Origin: Thermoplasmata archaeon
GTDB taxonomy: Archaea > Thermoplasmatota > Thermoplasmata > Lutacidiplasmatales > UBA184
Length of the DNA stretch: 64,000 nucleotides
Assembly: GCA_021844945.1 (NCBI GenBank)
Contig: JAKBSJ010000003.1
Location: 162,770 to 226,769, forward strand
Reading direction: 5' to 3'
The position numbers and the translations under genes were made by a program. Shown here piece by piece: positions 32,222 to 41,727 of this stretch. Position 1 is the stretch's first letter, and each line of letters starts with the position of its first letter. The notes below the pieces were generated by a model that was not told where the DNA came from, searched no databases, and saw nothing but the letters and a program-made list of their open reading frames with translations.

Positions 32222-33724
32222 CTACACCCTCCCATCGCGCAGTCGTCCGAGATCGTCCTGGAACAGCTCGCGGATGTCGTTGCACCCCAGGGCCACCATG
32301 GCGAGTCGCGTGACCCCAATCCCCCATGCGGCGACCGGAACCTCGATCCCCAGCGGCCGGAGGACCTCGGGCCGGAAAAGTCCGCCGGGGAAGACCTCTA
32401 TCCAACCGAGCCGGGGGTGCTTGACGTACCCTTCCACCGACGGTTCGGTGAACGGGAAGTAGCTCGGGCGAACGCGGACCTCGCCGATGCCGATCGCTTT
32501 GGCGAGGGACTGAAAGATGCCGATGAGATGGCGGATCGAAATTCCCTCCTGACCGACGACGCCCTCGCACTGGCCGAACTCGATGTGATGCGATGCATCC
32601 AATGCCTCGAACCGGAAGTTTCGGTCGATCGAGTACATTCGGAAGGGCGGCTCGGGCGCGCGTGCGAGGTAGCGACCGCTCACGGCCGTGGTCTGGGAGC
32701 GGAGCACGGAGCGCGCCGCGATCCTCGGGTCGTAGCTATGGGTCCACCCGAGGCTCAGCGGTTTCGTCGCGCCCGGGAGCGGGCGACCTTCGTGGACCGC
32801 GGCGACGCGGTCAGCCACCGGGCCCTCGGGCAGCCGCCCTTCGATCCCGGTCAGGTGCAGGACATCGTGGATCGATCGGGAGGGGTGGTCCTGCGGCATG
32901 AACAGCACGTCCGCGTTCCAGAACTCGGTCTCCACCAGCGGCCCTTCCGCTTGTTCAAAGCCGAGACCAATCAGGATCTCTTCGAACTCCTCGAGCCACG
33001 ATGGATAGGGATGGGGACGTGCGCCGAAGACGAACGGGACCTCGGCGCGCACGTCGTACGGTCGGAACGAGCCGGTCTTCCAGGCGCCGGACGCGAGCAT
33101 CTCGCCGCGGAGGGGACCGATTCGCTCGCCCGCCTCCTCGATCGGCCAGGTAGCGCCGACCTCCGAAGGGGCCCAGCGGCGGCGCGTGATGTGATCGGTG
33201 CGAACAAGACCGCGACGCTCGAGCGCGCGGACGCTGGCCACATCGTGCGCTGCGGTTCCCTGGGCGATACGGCGAAGGGTGGCCTCTTGAGGAAGCTCAC
33301 CCTCGCCCGGGGGAGCGTCCGGGCGCAGTCGCAGCGGCATCCCGGGCTCCAGGTAACCCAGCCGGCGCAGGTTCCCGATCGCCGCCGAGCGCTCCTCCTC
33401 GGGCAGGGCCTCTTCGGCCTCTGCGCGCTGCGAACGAAGGGCGTCCAGCAAACGTCGCTCCGGTAGACCCTGACTGAGGGCTGATTCCCCCCGGGGGGTC
33501 GGCCGAAGGGTCGCTTCATGGATCTCCTCGACCACGGCCAAGCGCTTGGAACGCAACCGCTGGAGGCTCCCACGAACTTCCTCGGGAGAGAGGCCGGAGG
33601 CCCGGGGCACCTCCTCTTCCGCGACCGGTCCCGTCCGGGATCGGAGCACCTTCAGGACGGCGGTCTCCAGGGGGGAGAGGTCTACGGTGTTCGGCGCCGG
33701 GAACTCGTCCGTCGGATCGGGCAC
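32222..33724 (-). CDS. pheS: phenylalanyl-tRNA synthetase alpha subunit, archaeal type
   Basis: The 500-residue class II synthetase has N-terminal winged-helix DNA-binding-like modules (LSPLETAVLKVLRS onward). Motif 2 is FRMYSIDRNFRFEALDASH and motif 3 GIGVTRLAMVALG. It activates phenylalanine and transfers it to tRNA-Phe. It is followed directly by pheT. A minus-strand AAAACTAAAG box at 33747-33756 lies about 23 bases upstream of the ATG. Confidence 0.96.
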   Translation of the reverse strand: MPDPTDEFPAPNTVDLSPLETAVLKVLRSRTGPVAEEEVPRASGLSPEEVRGSLQRLRSKRLAVVEEIHEATLRPTPRGESALSQGLPERRLLDALRSQRAEAEEALPEEERSAAIGNLRRLGYLEPGMPLRLRPDAPPGEGELPQEATLRRIAQGTAAHDVASVRALERRGLVRTDHITRRRWAPSEVGATWPIEEAGERIGPLRGEMLASGAWKTGSFRPYDVRAEVPFVFGARPHPYPSWLEEFEEILIGLGFEQAEGPLVETEFWNADVLFMPQDHPSRSIHDVLHLTGIEGRLPEGPVADRVAAVHEGRPLPGATKPLSLGWTHSYDPRIAARSVLRSQTTAVSGRYLARAPEPPFRMYSIDRNFRFEALDASHHIEFGQCEGVVGQEGISIRHLIGIFQSLAKAIGIGEVRVRPSYFPFTEPSVEGYVKHPRLGWIEVFPGGLFRPEVLRPLGIEVPVAAWGIGVTRLAMVALGCNDIRELFQDDLGRLRDGRV

Positions 33725-33746
33725 GCTCGAGGGAGCGGGGGCCGCG

Positions 33747-33757
33747 CTTTAGTTTTT
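33747..33757 (-). promoter_or_regulatory. TATA-like box for pheST
   Basis: The minus strand reads AAAAACTAAAG here, 23-33 bases before the pheS ATG and 22 bases after the GltD-like stop. Confidence 0.45.
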
Positions 33758-33778
33758 GGGAATCGCCGGCGGCTGCGC

Positions 33779-35272
33779 CTATATCCGGATCGGTTGGGTG
33801 TACCCCGCCGGGAGATGGAACGGGTGGTCTCCACCAAAGGGATCGGGACGCGGTCCCGCGCGCTCGCCTCGTTTCGCGCTGAGGTAGGCGTCGATCGCCT
33901 CGGCGGCCCGGCTCGCGGAGCCCATCGCGTACACCACGGACCGGCCCCCGGCGGCGAAGATCCCCGGGACGTCGGTGGCGAATCCGGGCTTCGTCCCTTC
34001 GGGCCATCCTTGCGGCGTTATCTTCAGGTGGAGACTCCCGTCGAATCCTTCGAGATCCGCTCGTTGCCCGACCGCGACGATCAGCGTATCGCACGGGATC
34101 GTCTCCTCCGAGTTCGGCACCGGGATCGGAGCCCGTCGGCCCCCCGAGTCCGGCGGGCCAAGCTCCATCCGTTGCACGACGAGACCTTCCACGTGTCCGT
34201 TTCCGACGATGCGGACGGGAGCCCGGAGGAACCGGAAGTGGATCCCTTCCTGTTCCGCACCATGAAGTTCTTCGGGGTCGGCTGGCATCTCCTCCCGCGT
34301 TCGGCGGTAGACGAGGGTAACGTCGCCCCCCTGGCTCAGGCGCACGCAGCTACGTATCGCGTCCATCGCGACGTCCCCTCCCCCGACGGCGACGATCTTC
34401 TTGCCGACGGAAACCGTCTCGCCGAGGTTGAGCCTCTTGAGGAGGTCGAGGGCCGGGATCACCCCGGGTAGGTCCTCGCCCGGCACCCCGAGAGCCCGGT
34501 GGAGACTCGTTCCTATGGATAGGAACACCGCGAGATACCCCTCCTGCAACAACTGCTCGATCGGGATGTCCCGCCCGATCTTCCGACCGTCGACCCAGGT
34601 GACGTCGAGGTCCTTGTATCGGGCCCGATCGATCTGGACCTCGCGATTCGACATCCGGTAGGCGGGAATCGTCTCCAGGAGGCCCCCGACGCGCTCCTCC
34701 TGCTCGAATACCGTGACCGAATAGCCGCGCACCCCGAGCTCCCAGGCCATCATCATACCGGCCGGCCCCCCGCCCACGACGGCGACGCGCTGGTGCTTGG
34801 GGCTCGAAGGCACATAGGCGAGATCGGAGTTCCCGAACTCGAGCGCGGCGCGTTTGAGGTGCCGGATGGCGATCGGTACTCCCTTCTTCTTCACCACACA
34901 GGCGTCCTCGCAATAGTGGTAGCACACCTTGCATAGGCACGTCGCAAGTGGGTCGTCCCGCAGCGTGACCCGGGCCGAGCCGTCGAAATCGCCGGCCGCG
35001 ATCAGCCGGATGTACTCTCGAGCGTCCTGGTTGATAGGGCACGCCTCGACGCACCAGGGTCGGCGGCATTGGATGCACCGCTGGGCTTCCAGCACCGCCT
35101 CTTCCCTGGTGTAGGCGTGAAGAACCTCGCGGAAATCCTGAGTCCGCTCCGCGATCGGATCCTCCCGGATGGGGACCCGCACCGGGTTCAGTTTCGGGGG
35201 AGGAGGCTTGGCGGACGCCGTCGTAGAAGAGGCAGCGAAGCCGCTAGGGGCCCCCACTGGATCCGACGGCAT
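33779..35272 (-). CDS. GltD-like NAD(P)H-dependent flavin/Fe-S oxidoreductase
   Basis: The 497-residue protein has an N-terminal bis-cluster domain (C66-x2-C69-x4-C74-x3-C78 and a second group C112, C114, C117, C121, C125). It then has the FAD motif VVGGGPAGMMMA, a second dinucleotide motif IVAVGGGDVAMDAI and the C-terminal GIFAAGG FAD block. This is the architecture of glutamate synthase small subunit, NfnB and sulfide dehydrogenase SudA. No large subunit is adjacent, so the electron partner is unknown. ATG 35272 was chosen because the longer N terminus crosses a CTTAACAAAT TATA-like box at 35297-35306. Confidence 0.88.
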   Translation of the reverse strand: MPSDPVGAPSGFAASSTTASAKPPPPKLNPVRVPIREDPIAERTQDFREVLHAYTREEAVLEAQRCIQCRRPWCVEACPINQDAREYIRLIAAGDFDGSARVTLRDDPLATCLCKVCYHYCEDACVVKKKGVPIAIRHLKRAALEFGNSDLAYVPSSPKHQRVAVVGGGPAGMMMAWELGVRGYSVTVFEQEERVGGLLETIPAYRMSNREVQIDRARYKDLDVTWVDGRKIGRDIPIEQLLQEGYLAVFLSIGTSLHRALGVPGEDLPGVIPALDLLKRLNLGETVSVGKKIVAVGGGDVAMDAIRSCVRLSQGGDVTLVYRRTREEMPADPEELHGAEQEGIHFRFLRAPVRIVGNGHVEGLVVQRMELGPPDSGGRRAPIPVPNSEETIPCDTLIVAVGQRADLEGFDGSLHLKITPQGWPEGTKPGFATDVPGIFAAGGRSVVYAMGSASRAAEAIDAYLSAKRGERAGPRPDPFGGDHPFHLPAGYTQPIRI

Positions 35273-35296
35273 AATCTCCGCCGCCCTCTGGACTCG

Positions 35297-35306
35297 ATTT
35301 GTTAAG
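35297..35306 (-). promoter_or_regulatory. TATA-like box for the GltD-like gene
   Basis: The minus strand reads CTTAACAAAT, 25-34 bases upstream of the ATG at 35272. The divergent srp54 gene has its own box (35358-35366). Confidence 0.45.
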
Positions 35307-35357
35307 AAGCTAGCTTTCCGTGAAGGCGTGCGCGACCCCACCGGGGCCAAGATTGGA

Positions 35358-35366
35358 CTATAAGGG
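35358..35366 (+). promoter_or_regulatory. TATA-like box for srp54
   Basis: ACTATAAGG lies 32-40 bases before the srp54 ATG at 35398, which predicts a leader of roughly 10 bases. Confidence 0.5.
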
Positions 35367-35397
35367 AGCACCTTCTCTCTCCCCACGGTCCGGGACC

Positions 35398-36759
35398 ATG
35401 GTGCTGGATTCGCTAGGGAAATCGCTGCGCGGGGTCCTCCAGAAGATCGCGCGGGGCTCCACGGTCGACGAAGAACTCCTAGGCGAGGTCGTACGGGACA
35501 TCCAACGCGCCCTTCTCCAGGCCGACGTGAACGTTCAGCTGACGCTCGACCTGACCCAACGCATGCGCCGCCGGGCCCGGGAGGAGAAACCCCCGGCGGG
35601 GTCGAGCTTGCGGGATTTCCTGATCCGGATCATCTACGAGGAGATCCGCTCCATCCTCGGGGAGGAGCGCGACTTCGAGGCCAAGCCCCGCAAGATCCTG
35701 CTCGTGGGACTCTACGGCCAGGGAAAGACCACCACCGCCGGCAAGCTCGCCCGCTTCCTTCAGAAGAAGGGGGTCCGGGTCGGGCTGATCGCCGCCGACG
35801 TTCATCGACCGGCGGCGATCGATCAGCTGGAACAGCTCTCCAAGAAGATCGGTTGCGAGTTCTACGCCGATCGCACGGAGACTCGGGCCGAGGTCATCGT
35901 CCGGGACGGGCTCGCGAAGTTCCCCTCTCACCTTGCCGTGATCGTGGATACGGCCGGGCGCAGCGCTCTGGATGCGGACCTCATCTCCGAGCTGCGGCGG
36001 GTACGCGAGGCGGCCCGGCCGGACGAGACGATACTCGTGTTGGACGCCGCCATGGGCCAGACGGCCGGGCGCAGTGCGGCCGCCTTCCAGGAGGCCGTGG
36101 GCCTCACCGGTACCATACTCACCAAGATGGACGGTTCCGCGAAAGGCGGTGGTGCCCTGAGCGCGGTCGCGGCGACTCACGCACCGGTGCTGTTCCTCGG
36201 GACCGGTGAGCACTTGGACGAGCTGGAGCGGTTCATTCCGACCCGCTTCGTCTCCCGCCTCTTGGGCATGGGCGACCTCCAGACCCTTCTCGAGCGCTTC
36301 GAGGAGCTCCGGGACAAGGAAGAGGCTCAGAAGGCGGCCGAGCACCTCATGGCGGGTCGCTTCACGCTGAAGGACCTGCGCACCCAGATCGACTCGCTCG
36401 GATCGCTAGGATCGATGGCAAAGCTCCTCAGCTTCCTTCCCGGATTGGGACAGGCGAAGGTGGACGAGCAGCAACTCGATCAGACCCAGAGGCAGGTCCG
36501 GCGATTCCGGGCGATCCTGGACTCGCTGACGCCCGCAGAACTCCTCGACGCCAGCCTCCTCAAGGGCCCCCGCATCCAACGGGCCGCGCGCGGGAGCGGC
36601 CACCGCGGCCACGAGGTTCGTGCGATGCTTCGTTACTACGAGACCACTCGAAAGACCGCCCACGGGCTCGCGTCCAACCGACGCTTCCGTCGACAGTTCG
36701 AACGACAAATGACCCAGGAAGGAAAGCCCGGCGCAGGCTCCCCACCGAACGCGACCTGA
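35398..36759 (+). CDS. srp54: signal recognition particle GTPase SRP54
   Basis: The 453-residue protein has an N-terminal four-helix bundle. The NG GTPase has GLYGQGKTT (104-112), the I-box DVHRPAAIDQL, DTAGRS, and TKMDGSAKGGG. A C-terminal M domain follows for signal peptide and 7S RNA binding. It targets nascent membrane and secreted proteins to the Sec translocon. ATG 35398 is supported by the family start MVLDSLGKSL. The 7S RNA gene was not found in the window. Confidence 0.97.
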   Translation: MVLDSLGKSLRGVLQKIARGSTVDEELLGEVVRDIQRALLQADVNVQLTLDLTQRMRRRAREEKPPAGSSLRDFLIRIIYEEIRSILGEERDFEAKPRKILLVGLYGQGKTTTAGKLARFLQKKGVRVGLIAADVHRPAAIDQLEQLSKKIGCEFYADRTETRAEVIVRDGLAKFPSHLAVIVDTAGRSALDADLISELRRVREAARPDETILVLDAAMGQTAGRSAAAFQEAVGLTGTILTKMDGSAKGGGALSAVAATHAPVLFLGTGEHLDELERFIPTRFVSRLLGMGDLQTLLERFEELRDKEEAQKAAEHLMAGRFTLKDLRTQIDSLGSLGSMAKLLSFLPGLGQAKVDEQQLDQTQRQVRRFRAILDSLTPAELLDASLLKGPRIQRAARGSGHRGHEVRAMLRYYETTRKTAHGLASNRRFRRQFERQMTQEGKPGAGSPPNAT

Positions 36760-36825
36760 GGTCCCCGGACCCAGCGTCGCCGCCGTCCCTCACCGCGGGA
36801 ACCTAAGCGTCAACGAAAGAACTCC

Positions 36826-36882
36826 CAAAAAGAAGTGGGCTATCCGCCGAGAGTCCCCCGCGGGAGTGCTCCCGCGAGGGAC
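36826..36882 (-). terminator. hairpin plus U-tract after the solute-binding protein gene
   Basis: GTCCC-x-CGCGGGAG at 36853-36866 pairs with CTCCCGCG-x-GGGAC at 36869-36882, a 13-bp stem with one mismatch and a 2-base loop. Read on the minus strand it lies 40 bases after the solute-binding protein stop and is followed about 20 bases later by a T5 run at 36828-36832. It probably ends that transcript and may also protect the convergent srp54 mRNA. Confidence 0.5.
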
Positions 36883-36922
36883 CGAATGGGTTGTCGGTCC
36901 TACCCAATCGACCCGTCCGCCC

Positions 36923-39900
36923 TTACGAGCTTCCTCCGGTTCCGCCGCTACCGCCCGCGCCTCCCGAGCCGCCCTTCGGGGCGTCCCAGGACTGCGGGGC
37001 AGCGGGGGACGACGGTTTCCTTCCACGGCTGGCGAAGTAGGCGGCCAGCGCGATGAAGATCACCGCGACCGCCGCGAGCACTCCGATCAGCGCGTAGGCC
37101 AGGGTGCTGAATCCGGTCGTCGTCGTGGTGGTGCTCGGCTTGGCGAACGATACGCTGTAGGTCTGCGGGGTCCCAACCACGGTGACCGTCCCGCCCGACG
37201 GCGTTGCGACATAGCCCGCCGCATACGCTGAGAACGAGTACGTTCCCGCCGGCAGCGCGAAGGTCGCCGACGCGTTCGCCATCGTCACGTTCGCTCCGTT
37301 GATCGACAGGTACCACATGGTGCCCGCCGGGAGGCCCGTAGCCGTGAACGTGGTCGACACCGTCGGAAGCGCGGTCGGGAAGGTGATGTTCGCGAACGTC
37401 GGACCGCTTCCCACGCTAATCGTTCCCGTCACCATGCCATACTCGAAGCTGGCCGGCCCGAGCGTCGCGCCGGCCATCGCCGAGAAGGTGACCGAGGAAT
37501 CCGCCGGCTCCCAGAAGGTCATGTTCGTGCCTGCCGTGCCGTTGGGGTACGCCTGGCTTCCGAAACCCTTCACTTGGGCGTTGAATCCTGCGCTCACCGC
37601 AGAGCTCCCCGAAAGTCCGATCGTCAGGGGCACGGGCGAGAACTTGACCCCCTTGAACAGCAGCGAGAGCGTTGGAGAGCTGGTGCTGCCCACGGTGAAG
37701 CTTCCCGTCAGCGGCGTGACCGAGGTGTAGGCGGCCGGCGGCACTACGGTGTAGTCGTACGTTCCCGTCGGCAGCATGAACGTGGTGCTACCGCCGCTCA
37801 CCGGGACGCCTCCCGCGCTGGAGATCAGCACCGAGGACGGAGTACCCCAGATGACGCCCGACTGCACGATGGTGACCGGGTAGGCCTTCGTGGTCGTTGC
37901 CGCGAACCCGATCGGGGTGTTGACCGACTTAGTCGACAACGTCACCTGGCCGCTGATCGCGGTCGTGACCTTGTAGCCCGGAACGAGCAGCACGGTGTAG
38001 TTGTACGTCCCAGGTACCATCGACAGCGACACCGATGACGAGGTCGTGGTGTACGTTTGACCCGCCGCTACGACCGACCAGCTGGTCCCCGAGGGCAGAC
38101 CCGACTGCGTGAAGCTCATCGTGTACGCCTTCGGCAGGAAGGTGATCGCGTACCAGTACTGGTCGCCACCGCCTCCGACCATCACGTTCGTGTTGACCGA
38201 GCTCAGGCTCACCCACGTGGACGCCGAGTAGAGCTGGAGAGACTGGTCGAAGTAGACGTTCAGGGCGAGTCCCGACAGGATGTGCTCCTCCATGTTGTAC
38301 TCGAGGATACGCAGCGTGGTGTTCCCCTCATGCAGGGTGGGGCCGGACATCCAGTAGCTCATCGTGTCGTAGGCCCAGCCTTGGCAGTCACCGGCGATCC
38401 CCGTCCCGTTGGGCGGATAGGCCTGGGCCGCCCAGTAAACAAGGGCACCCCAGGTGTTGTAGGCCTGTCCCGCCGCGGGACACGTGCTCGACATGTAGTA
38501 GGGCGTGTTGAACGTCTGCCACAGCGAGCTGCTGGTAGTGTAGGTCCCGTTCGCCGCTGCCATCGCTGCGATGTTGTTGGACGGGTCCGGGTAATCCGGG
38601 ATCCAGCCCAGCGTGTAGAAGTCCATCGGGTTCTGCCCCGGCGGCGACGCCGTGGAGTAACCTACCTCCGTCACGAACGGCAGATCCACATCGTAGGGTA
38701 GGAGCCTGTGGTTGGTAGCGGCCTCGATCTGGCTGATCCACAGAGCGATACCCTCGTCGAGGCCCGGGTCACCCTGCTGGCCGAAGATCGGGAAGACGCA
38801 CGCCGTCGTCTTGCAGGCCGCGAGCGTGGCGTTGTAGTAGGGCGACCCAACGGTCGTTCCCTCGGTCCACCACCATGCCGCCGAGCCCACAATGTTCGGG
38901 TTCGTGAAGTTCTGTGGCGAGTCCGCGGGGTTGTTGTACGGCCAGGTGATGTTCGTCGGGACATAGTTGCCCATTCCGTTAGGGATCACGCCGCCGTACT
39001 GGTTCCCGTACACGACCCCATCGACCGTGTTGATGGTGTTCTGGTATGCCTCGTAGGGCCACGAACCGACCAGGAGCTGGCGCGTCGCCATGTTCGCGAA
39101 GAACGTCTGGGGGATGTTGAACGTGTCCCCGCTCGGCAGGATCGTGCTCATCGAAGACGCGCTGAAGTTCAGCGTGAACGTCCAGAAGAAGATGCTGAGC
39201 GTGTCGAACGCCGTATAGTCGATCTTCCCCTGGGCCGTTAGGGCAAGCAACGTCGGGGTGTCGGTCGTCGAGATGCCCGCGAAGTCAGCTTGGCCCGCGG
39301 CAAACTCCTGGATCCCCTGCGTGTCGGTCGCTTCCCAATAGACGAGAACGTGGGACGCATAGGAATCCGGCACCGGCTGACAACCTACCTCGCCCGCACA
39401 GTTCGGCTGGACGTACGCGGGGTTCGTCATGAGCTGGTAGCCTACCGAGGGAAGCTCGTAGGAGAGGTAGTAGGGGCCGCTCCCGACGATGTTGAACCGA
39501 ACCTGTGGGTCTGGAGCGGGATAGTTCTTCATGAGCTCCGATACGCTGTCCCACGCCGTCGGACCCATCCGGTTGACCGCGCTCACGAACGAGGAAGACG
39601 TGGTGGAGGTGATGGTCGAACCTCCGAACTGGCACGGACCGTCTCCGTTGGGAGCGCTCACAGTAAAGCCGGGAAGACCGGCGCCCTGAGCCGTGTACCA
39701 GCCGCACGGCATGACCGCCGCGCTGGAGAAGATCTGCGTCATGGCCTCCATGAAGAACGGCCAGGACTGACCTCCGCCCCATACGTTGAAGGTGATGCAG
39801 CCGAAGCTGTTCCCCGTCATCGCCGAGGAGGGACAGTACGCCGTGTCGTTGACGTACATCGCGTTCAGCAGGATCTGCTGAGGAGTGTTGTTGAACGGGT

Positions 39901-40591
39901 AGTGAAGGCCGCTATCGAACGAGGGGTTTCCCGGGTTCAGCAACGTCTGGCCGATATCCCAACCGCCCGTCGAGCCCACGCCGAGATACTGGAAGAACGT
40001 CAGTGAGCGCGCGACGGAGAACAGGACATCCGACGGATACATCTGCCAGGAGGCTCCCGTCGCCGGGTTGTAGAAGTGGGAGGGGCCGATCACGAAGGTG
40101 TAGTACTGCGGGGCGCCGGTCGTCGTGTTGTCGACGATCAGGTCCGAGCCGTACAGGCTCGTGCACGCCGAAGTTCCCGGCACGCACGTCGCGGCCTCGG
40201 GAACATACGAGCTGACCGTGTTCCCTGCATACGTGATGAGCGTCTGGAAGACGTTCATCGCAGGCTCTTCGCTTACGGTATCGTAGAGAACGTTGGGGTC
40301 CTCCGTTTGAGCTCCGCCCGGAGCGACCTCGTAAACATACATAGTTCCGCAGTGGGGGCTGGCGTTAGGACACGACGTATCGGTCGCGCTCGCGGGCGAC
40401 GCGCTACTCGGCGAGGCTGCCGCCGTCGCGTCCGCCGTGGAAGCGATCGCCGTGCTCCCTACCGAGGTCGTTCCGCTCGAGGCCGAAGCTCCGCCGCCGA
40501 CAATCGGCAGCATGACGCTGAACAGCATCACGAGCGCGATGGCCACGGCCGCAATCACCGTCGCGTGTGTTACCCACTTTCTCTCCATCAT
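36923..40591 (-). CDS. very large membrane-anchored peptide-type ABC solute-binding protein
   Basis: The 1222-residue protein starts with a basic segment and hydrophobic helix (about 8-30). A low-complexity Ser/Thr/Ala spacer and a family 5 (oligopeptide/nickel) solute-binding domain follow, to about residue 830. Next come three beta-rich repeats with the shape GLPSGT-W / GTYNY-V / G-TV typical of Thermoplasmata surface proteins. It ends with a membrane helix (about 1163-1187) and a cytosolic Gly/Ser-rich tail. It probably captures peptides for the Dpp-like importer at 41845-47076. Two Met codons begin the frame; ATG 40588 is equally possible. Confidence 0.85.
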   Translation of the reverse strand: MMERKWVTHATVIAAVAIALVMLFSVMLPIVGGGASASSGTTSVGSTAIASTADATAAASPSSASPASATDTSCPNASPHCGTMYVYEVAPGGAQTEDPNVLYDTVSEEPAMNVFQTLITYAGNTVSSYVPEAATCVPGTSACTSLYGSDLIVDNTTTGAPQYYTFVIGPSHFYNPATGASWQMYPSDVLFSVARSLTFFQYLGVGSTGGWDIGQTLLNPGNPSFDSGLHYPFNNTPQQILLNAMYVNDTAYCPSSAMTGNSFGCITFNVWGGGQSWPFFMEAMTQIFSSAAVMPCGWYTAQGAGLPGFTVSAPNGDGPCQFGGSTITSTTSSSFVSAVNRMGPTAWDSVSELMKNYPAPDPQVRFNIVGSGPYYLSYELPSVGYQLMTNPAYVQPNCAGEVGCQPVPDSYASHVLVYWEATDTQGIQEFAAGQADFAGISTTDTPTLLALTAQGKIDYTAFDTLSIFFWTFTLNFSASSMSTILPSGDTFNIPQTFFANMATRQLLVGSWPYEAYQNTINTVDGVVYGNQYGGVIPNGMGNYVPTNITWPYNNPADSPQNFTNPNIVGSAAWWWTEGTTVGSPYYNATLAACKTTACVFPIFGQQGDPGLDEGIALWISQIEAATNHRLLPYDVDLPFVTEVGYSTASPPGQNPMDFYTLGWIPDYPDPSNNIAAMAAANGTYTTSSSLWQTFNTPYYMSSTCPAAGQAYNTWGALVYWAAQAYPPNGTGIAGDCQGWAYDTMSYWMSGPTLHEGNTTLRILEYNMEEHILSGLALNVYFDQSLQLYSASTWVSLSSVNTNVMVGGGGDQYWYAITFLPKAYTMSFTQSGLPSGTSWSVVAAGQTYTTTSSSVSLSMVPGTYNYTVLLVPGYKVTTAISGQVTLSTKSVNTPIGFAATTTKAYPVTIVQSGVIWGTPSSVLISSAGGVPVSGGSTTFMLPTGTYDYTVVPPAAYTSVTPLTGSFTVGSTSSPTLSLLFKGVKFSPVPLTIGLSGSSAVSAGFNAQVKGFGSQAYPNGTAGTNMTFWEPADSSVTFSAMAGATLGPASFEYGMVTGTISVGSGPTFANITFPTALPTVSTTFTATGLPAGTMWYLSINGANVTMANASATFALPAGTYSFSAYAAGYVATPSGGTVTVVGTPQTYSVSFAKPSTTTTTTGFSTLAYALIGVLAAVAVIFIALAAYFASRGRKPSSPAAPQSWDAPKGGSGGAGGSGGTGGSS

Positions 40592-40799
40592 ACGATGTTC
40601 CTACCGATTAGGGCAAGGCCCACGCAGTGGCGAACTGGGCACGGAATATATACTTTATCGAGATGACATTCGCCGCGCGCGACTACCTGGGTTTTCGGCG
40701 ATGCCTCTTCGGTCTGGAGGAACTGTTCGCGAGGACCAACAAGCCTTCTATGGAGTTCCACTAAGGGGAGTGGTGACAAGGAAAGGGTCGCGGGTGTAG
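40592..40799. other. divergent promoter region between the solute-binding protein and DUF1616-like genes
   Basis: About 210 bases without a convincing gene. A strong TATATA box at 40645-40653 serves the minus-strand gene. A 33-codon plus-strand frame (40663-40764) begins only 10 bases after that box, too close for it to be transcribed from it. Nothing else was recognised. Confidence 0.4.
40645..40653 (-). promoter_or_regulatory. TATA box for the solute-binding protein gene
   Basis: The minus strand reads AGTATATAT, 54-62 bases upstream of the ATG. This predicts a leader of about 25-30 bases, longer than most here. Confidence 0.55.
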
Positions 40800-41342
40800 A
40801 TGGACGGAGCGTCGGTGGGTGAGGCGGTTCTGGCGGGCGCGCTGATCTTCTTCGTTCCCGGATACGGCGTCACGCGAGCCACGTTCCCCGAGTGGAGGGT
40901 CCTCTTTCCCCTTCGTCGCCTCCGCTTGCTGGAAACGGTCGCTCTCTCGTTCGTGGTCAGCGTCGCGCTGACTGTTATAGCGGGCGAGATTCTCTTGTCC
41001 ACCTCTCCGTCCGGATTCCAGGCATACTGGACCGACCCGGTTCTCGAGATGTTCCTCGCGGCGATCTCGCTCGTTGCCTTTCTCGTGGCATGGGCGCGCG
41101 GCGCGTTTCGGGAGACACCTCCCGACGCTCACCACCTCGTGGAGACGACTCCCGAGGAGGACCCCTGGGAGTTGATGCAAGAGCTCGACCGGCTGGAACG
41201 GGTTCGCCGCCGGGCAATGCATCGGCTACGACGCTCAGAAGCGGGGAGCAGAGAGTCCGCGCAGATCCAAGCCGAGATCGACGAGATCGACAGCCGCCGA
41301 ACGGAGATCCTTCGGGAGCGGGAGCAGGAGTACGCAAGCTGA
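40800..41342 (+). CDS. DUF1616-like membrane protein with C-terminal coiled coil
   Basis: The 180-residue protein has three hydrophobic helices, with the turn IFFVPGYGVTRATFPEW and the ETVALSFVVSVALTV segment seen at the start of archaeal DUF1616 proteins. A soluble tail (about 105-180) very rich in Arg and Glu is predicted as coiled coil. DUF1616 proteins are often linked to surface glycan or polymer genes. The coiled-coil ending is unlike the longer members. Function unknown; pth2 follows 31 bases later. Confidence 0.6.
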   Translation: MDGASVGEAVLAGALIFFVPGYGVTRATFPEWRVLFPLRRLRLLETVALSFVVSVALTVIAGEILLSTSPSGFQAYWTDPVLEMFLAAISLVAFLVAWARGAFRETPPDAHHLVETTPEEDPWELMQELDRLERVRRRAMHRLRRSEAGSRESAQIQAEIDEIDSRRTEILREREQEYAS

Positions 41343-41373
41343 GGGTCGCCGGCGAGCCGCAAACGGGCCCAAG

Positions 41374-41715
41374 ATGGTCCTTGTCGTCCGGGGCGAGCTG
41401 CGCCTCACCACCGGCAAGGTCGCCGCCCAAGTCGCTCATGGGGCCGTGATGTTGGCCCGTCGCATCGAGCGTGAGAGCCCGGCCCGATTCGCCGACTGGT
41501 GGAAAAACGGCCAGCGCAAGATCGTGCTCGAAGCGAGTACCCTTAGCGAGATGGAAGAACTCGAACGTAGCGCACGTGCACGCCGTATCCCCACGGTGTG
41601 GGTGGAGGATGCCGGCCTGACGGAGGTCCCACCCGGTACCCGCACCTGCCTCGCATTGGGCCCGGCCCAAGATTTTGAGATCGACCCGGTCACCGGTGGA
41701 CTTCCGCTCCTGTGA
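41374..41715 (+). CDS. pth2: peptidyl-tRNA hydrolase, archaeal/eukaryal type
   Basis: The 113-residue protein has the Pth2 landmarks: VRGELRLTTGKVAAQVAHGAV at the start (with the conserved K and Q-x2-H), WVEDAGLTEVPPGTRT and LGPA near the end. It releases tRNA from peptidyl-tRNA that drops off ribosomes. The length is normal. A hairpin with U-tract follows. Confidence 0.95.
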   Translation: MVLVVRGELRLTTGKVAAQVAHGAVMLARRIERESPARFADWWKNGQRKIVLEASTLSEMEELERSARARRIPTVWVEDAGLTEVPPGTRTCLALGPAQDFEIDPVTGGLPLL

Positions 41716-41727
41716 CCCTTCTCGGAG

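Noticed and set aside
30323-33466. Very long plus-strand open frame of over 1000 codons
   Set aside because: It lies antisense to pheT and pheS, is extremely rich in Arg, Gly, Asp and Glu and has no family motif. High GC content makes such stop-free antisense frames common.
40663-40764. 33-codon plus-strand frame between the solute-binding protein and DUF1616-like genes
   Set aside because: It begins about 10 bases after the only TATA box, so a transcript from that box would start inside it. There is no hydrophobic helix or motif and no independent promoter.
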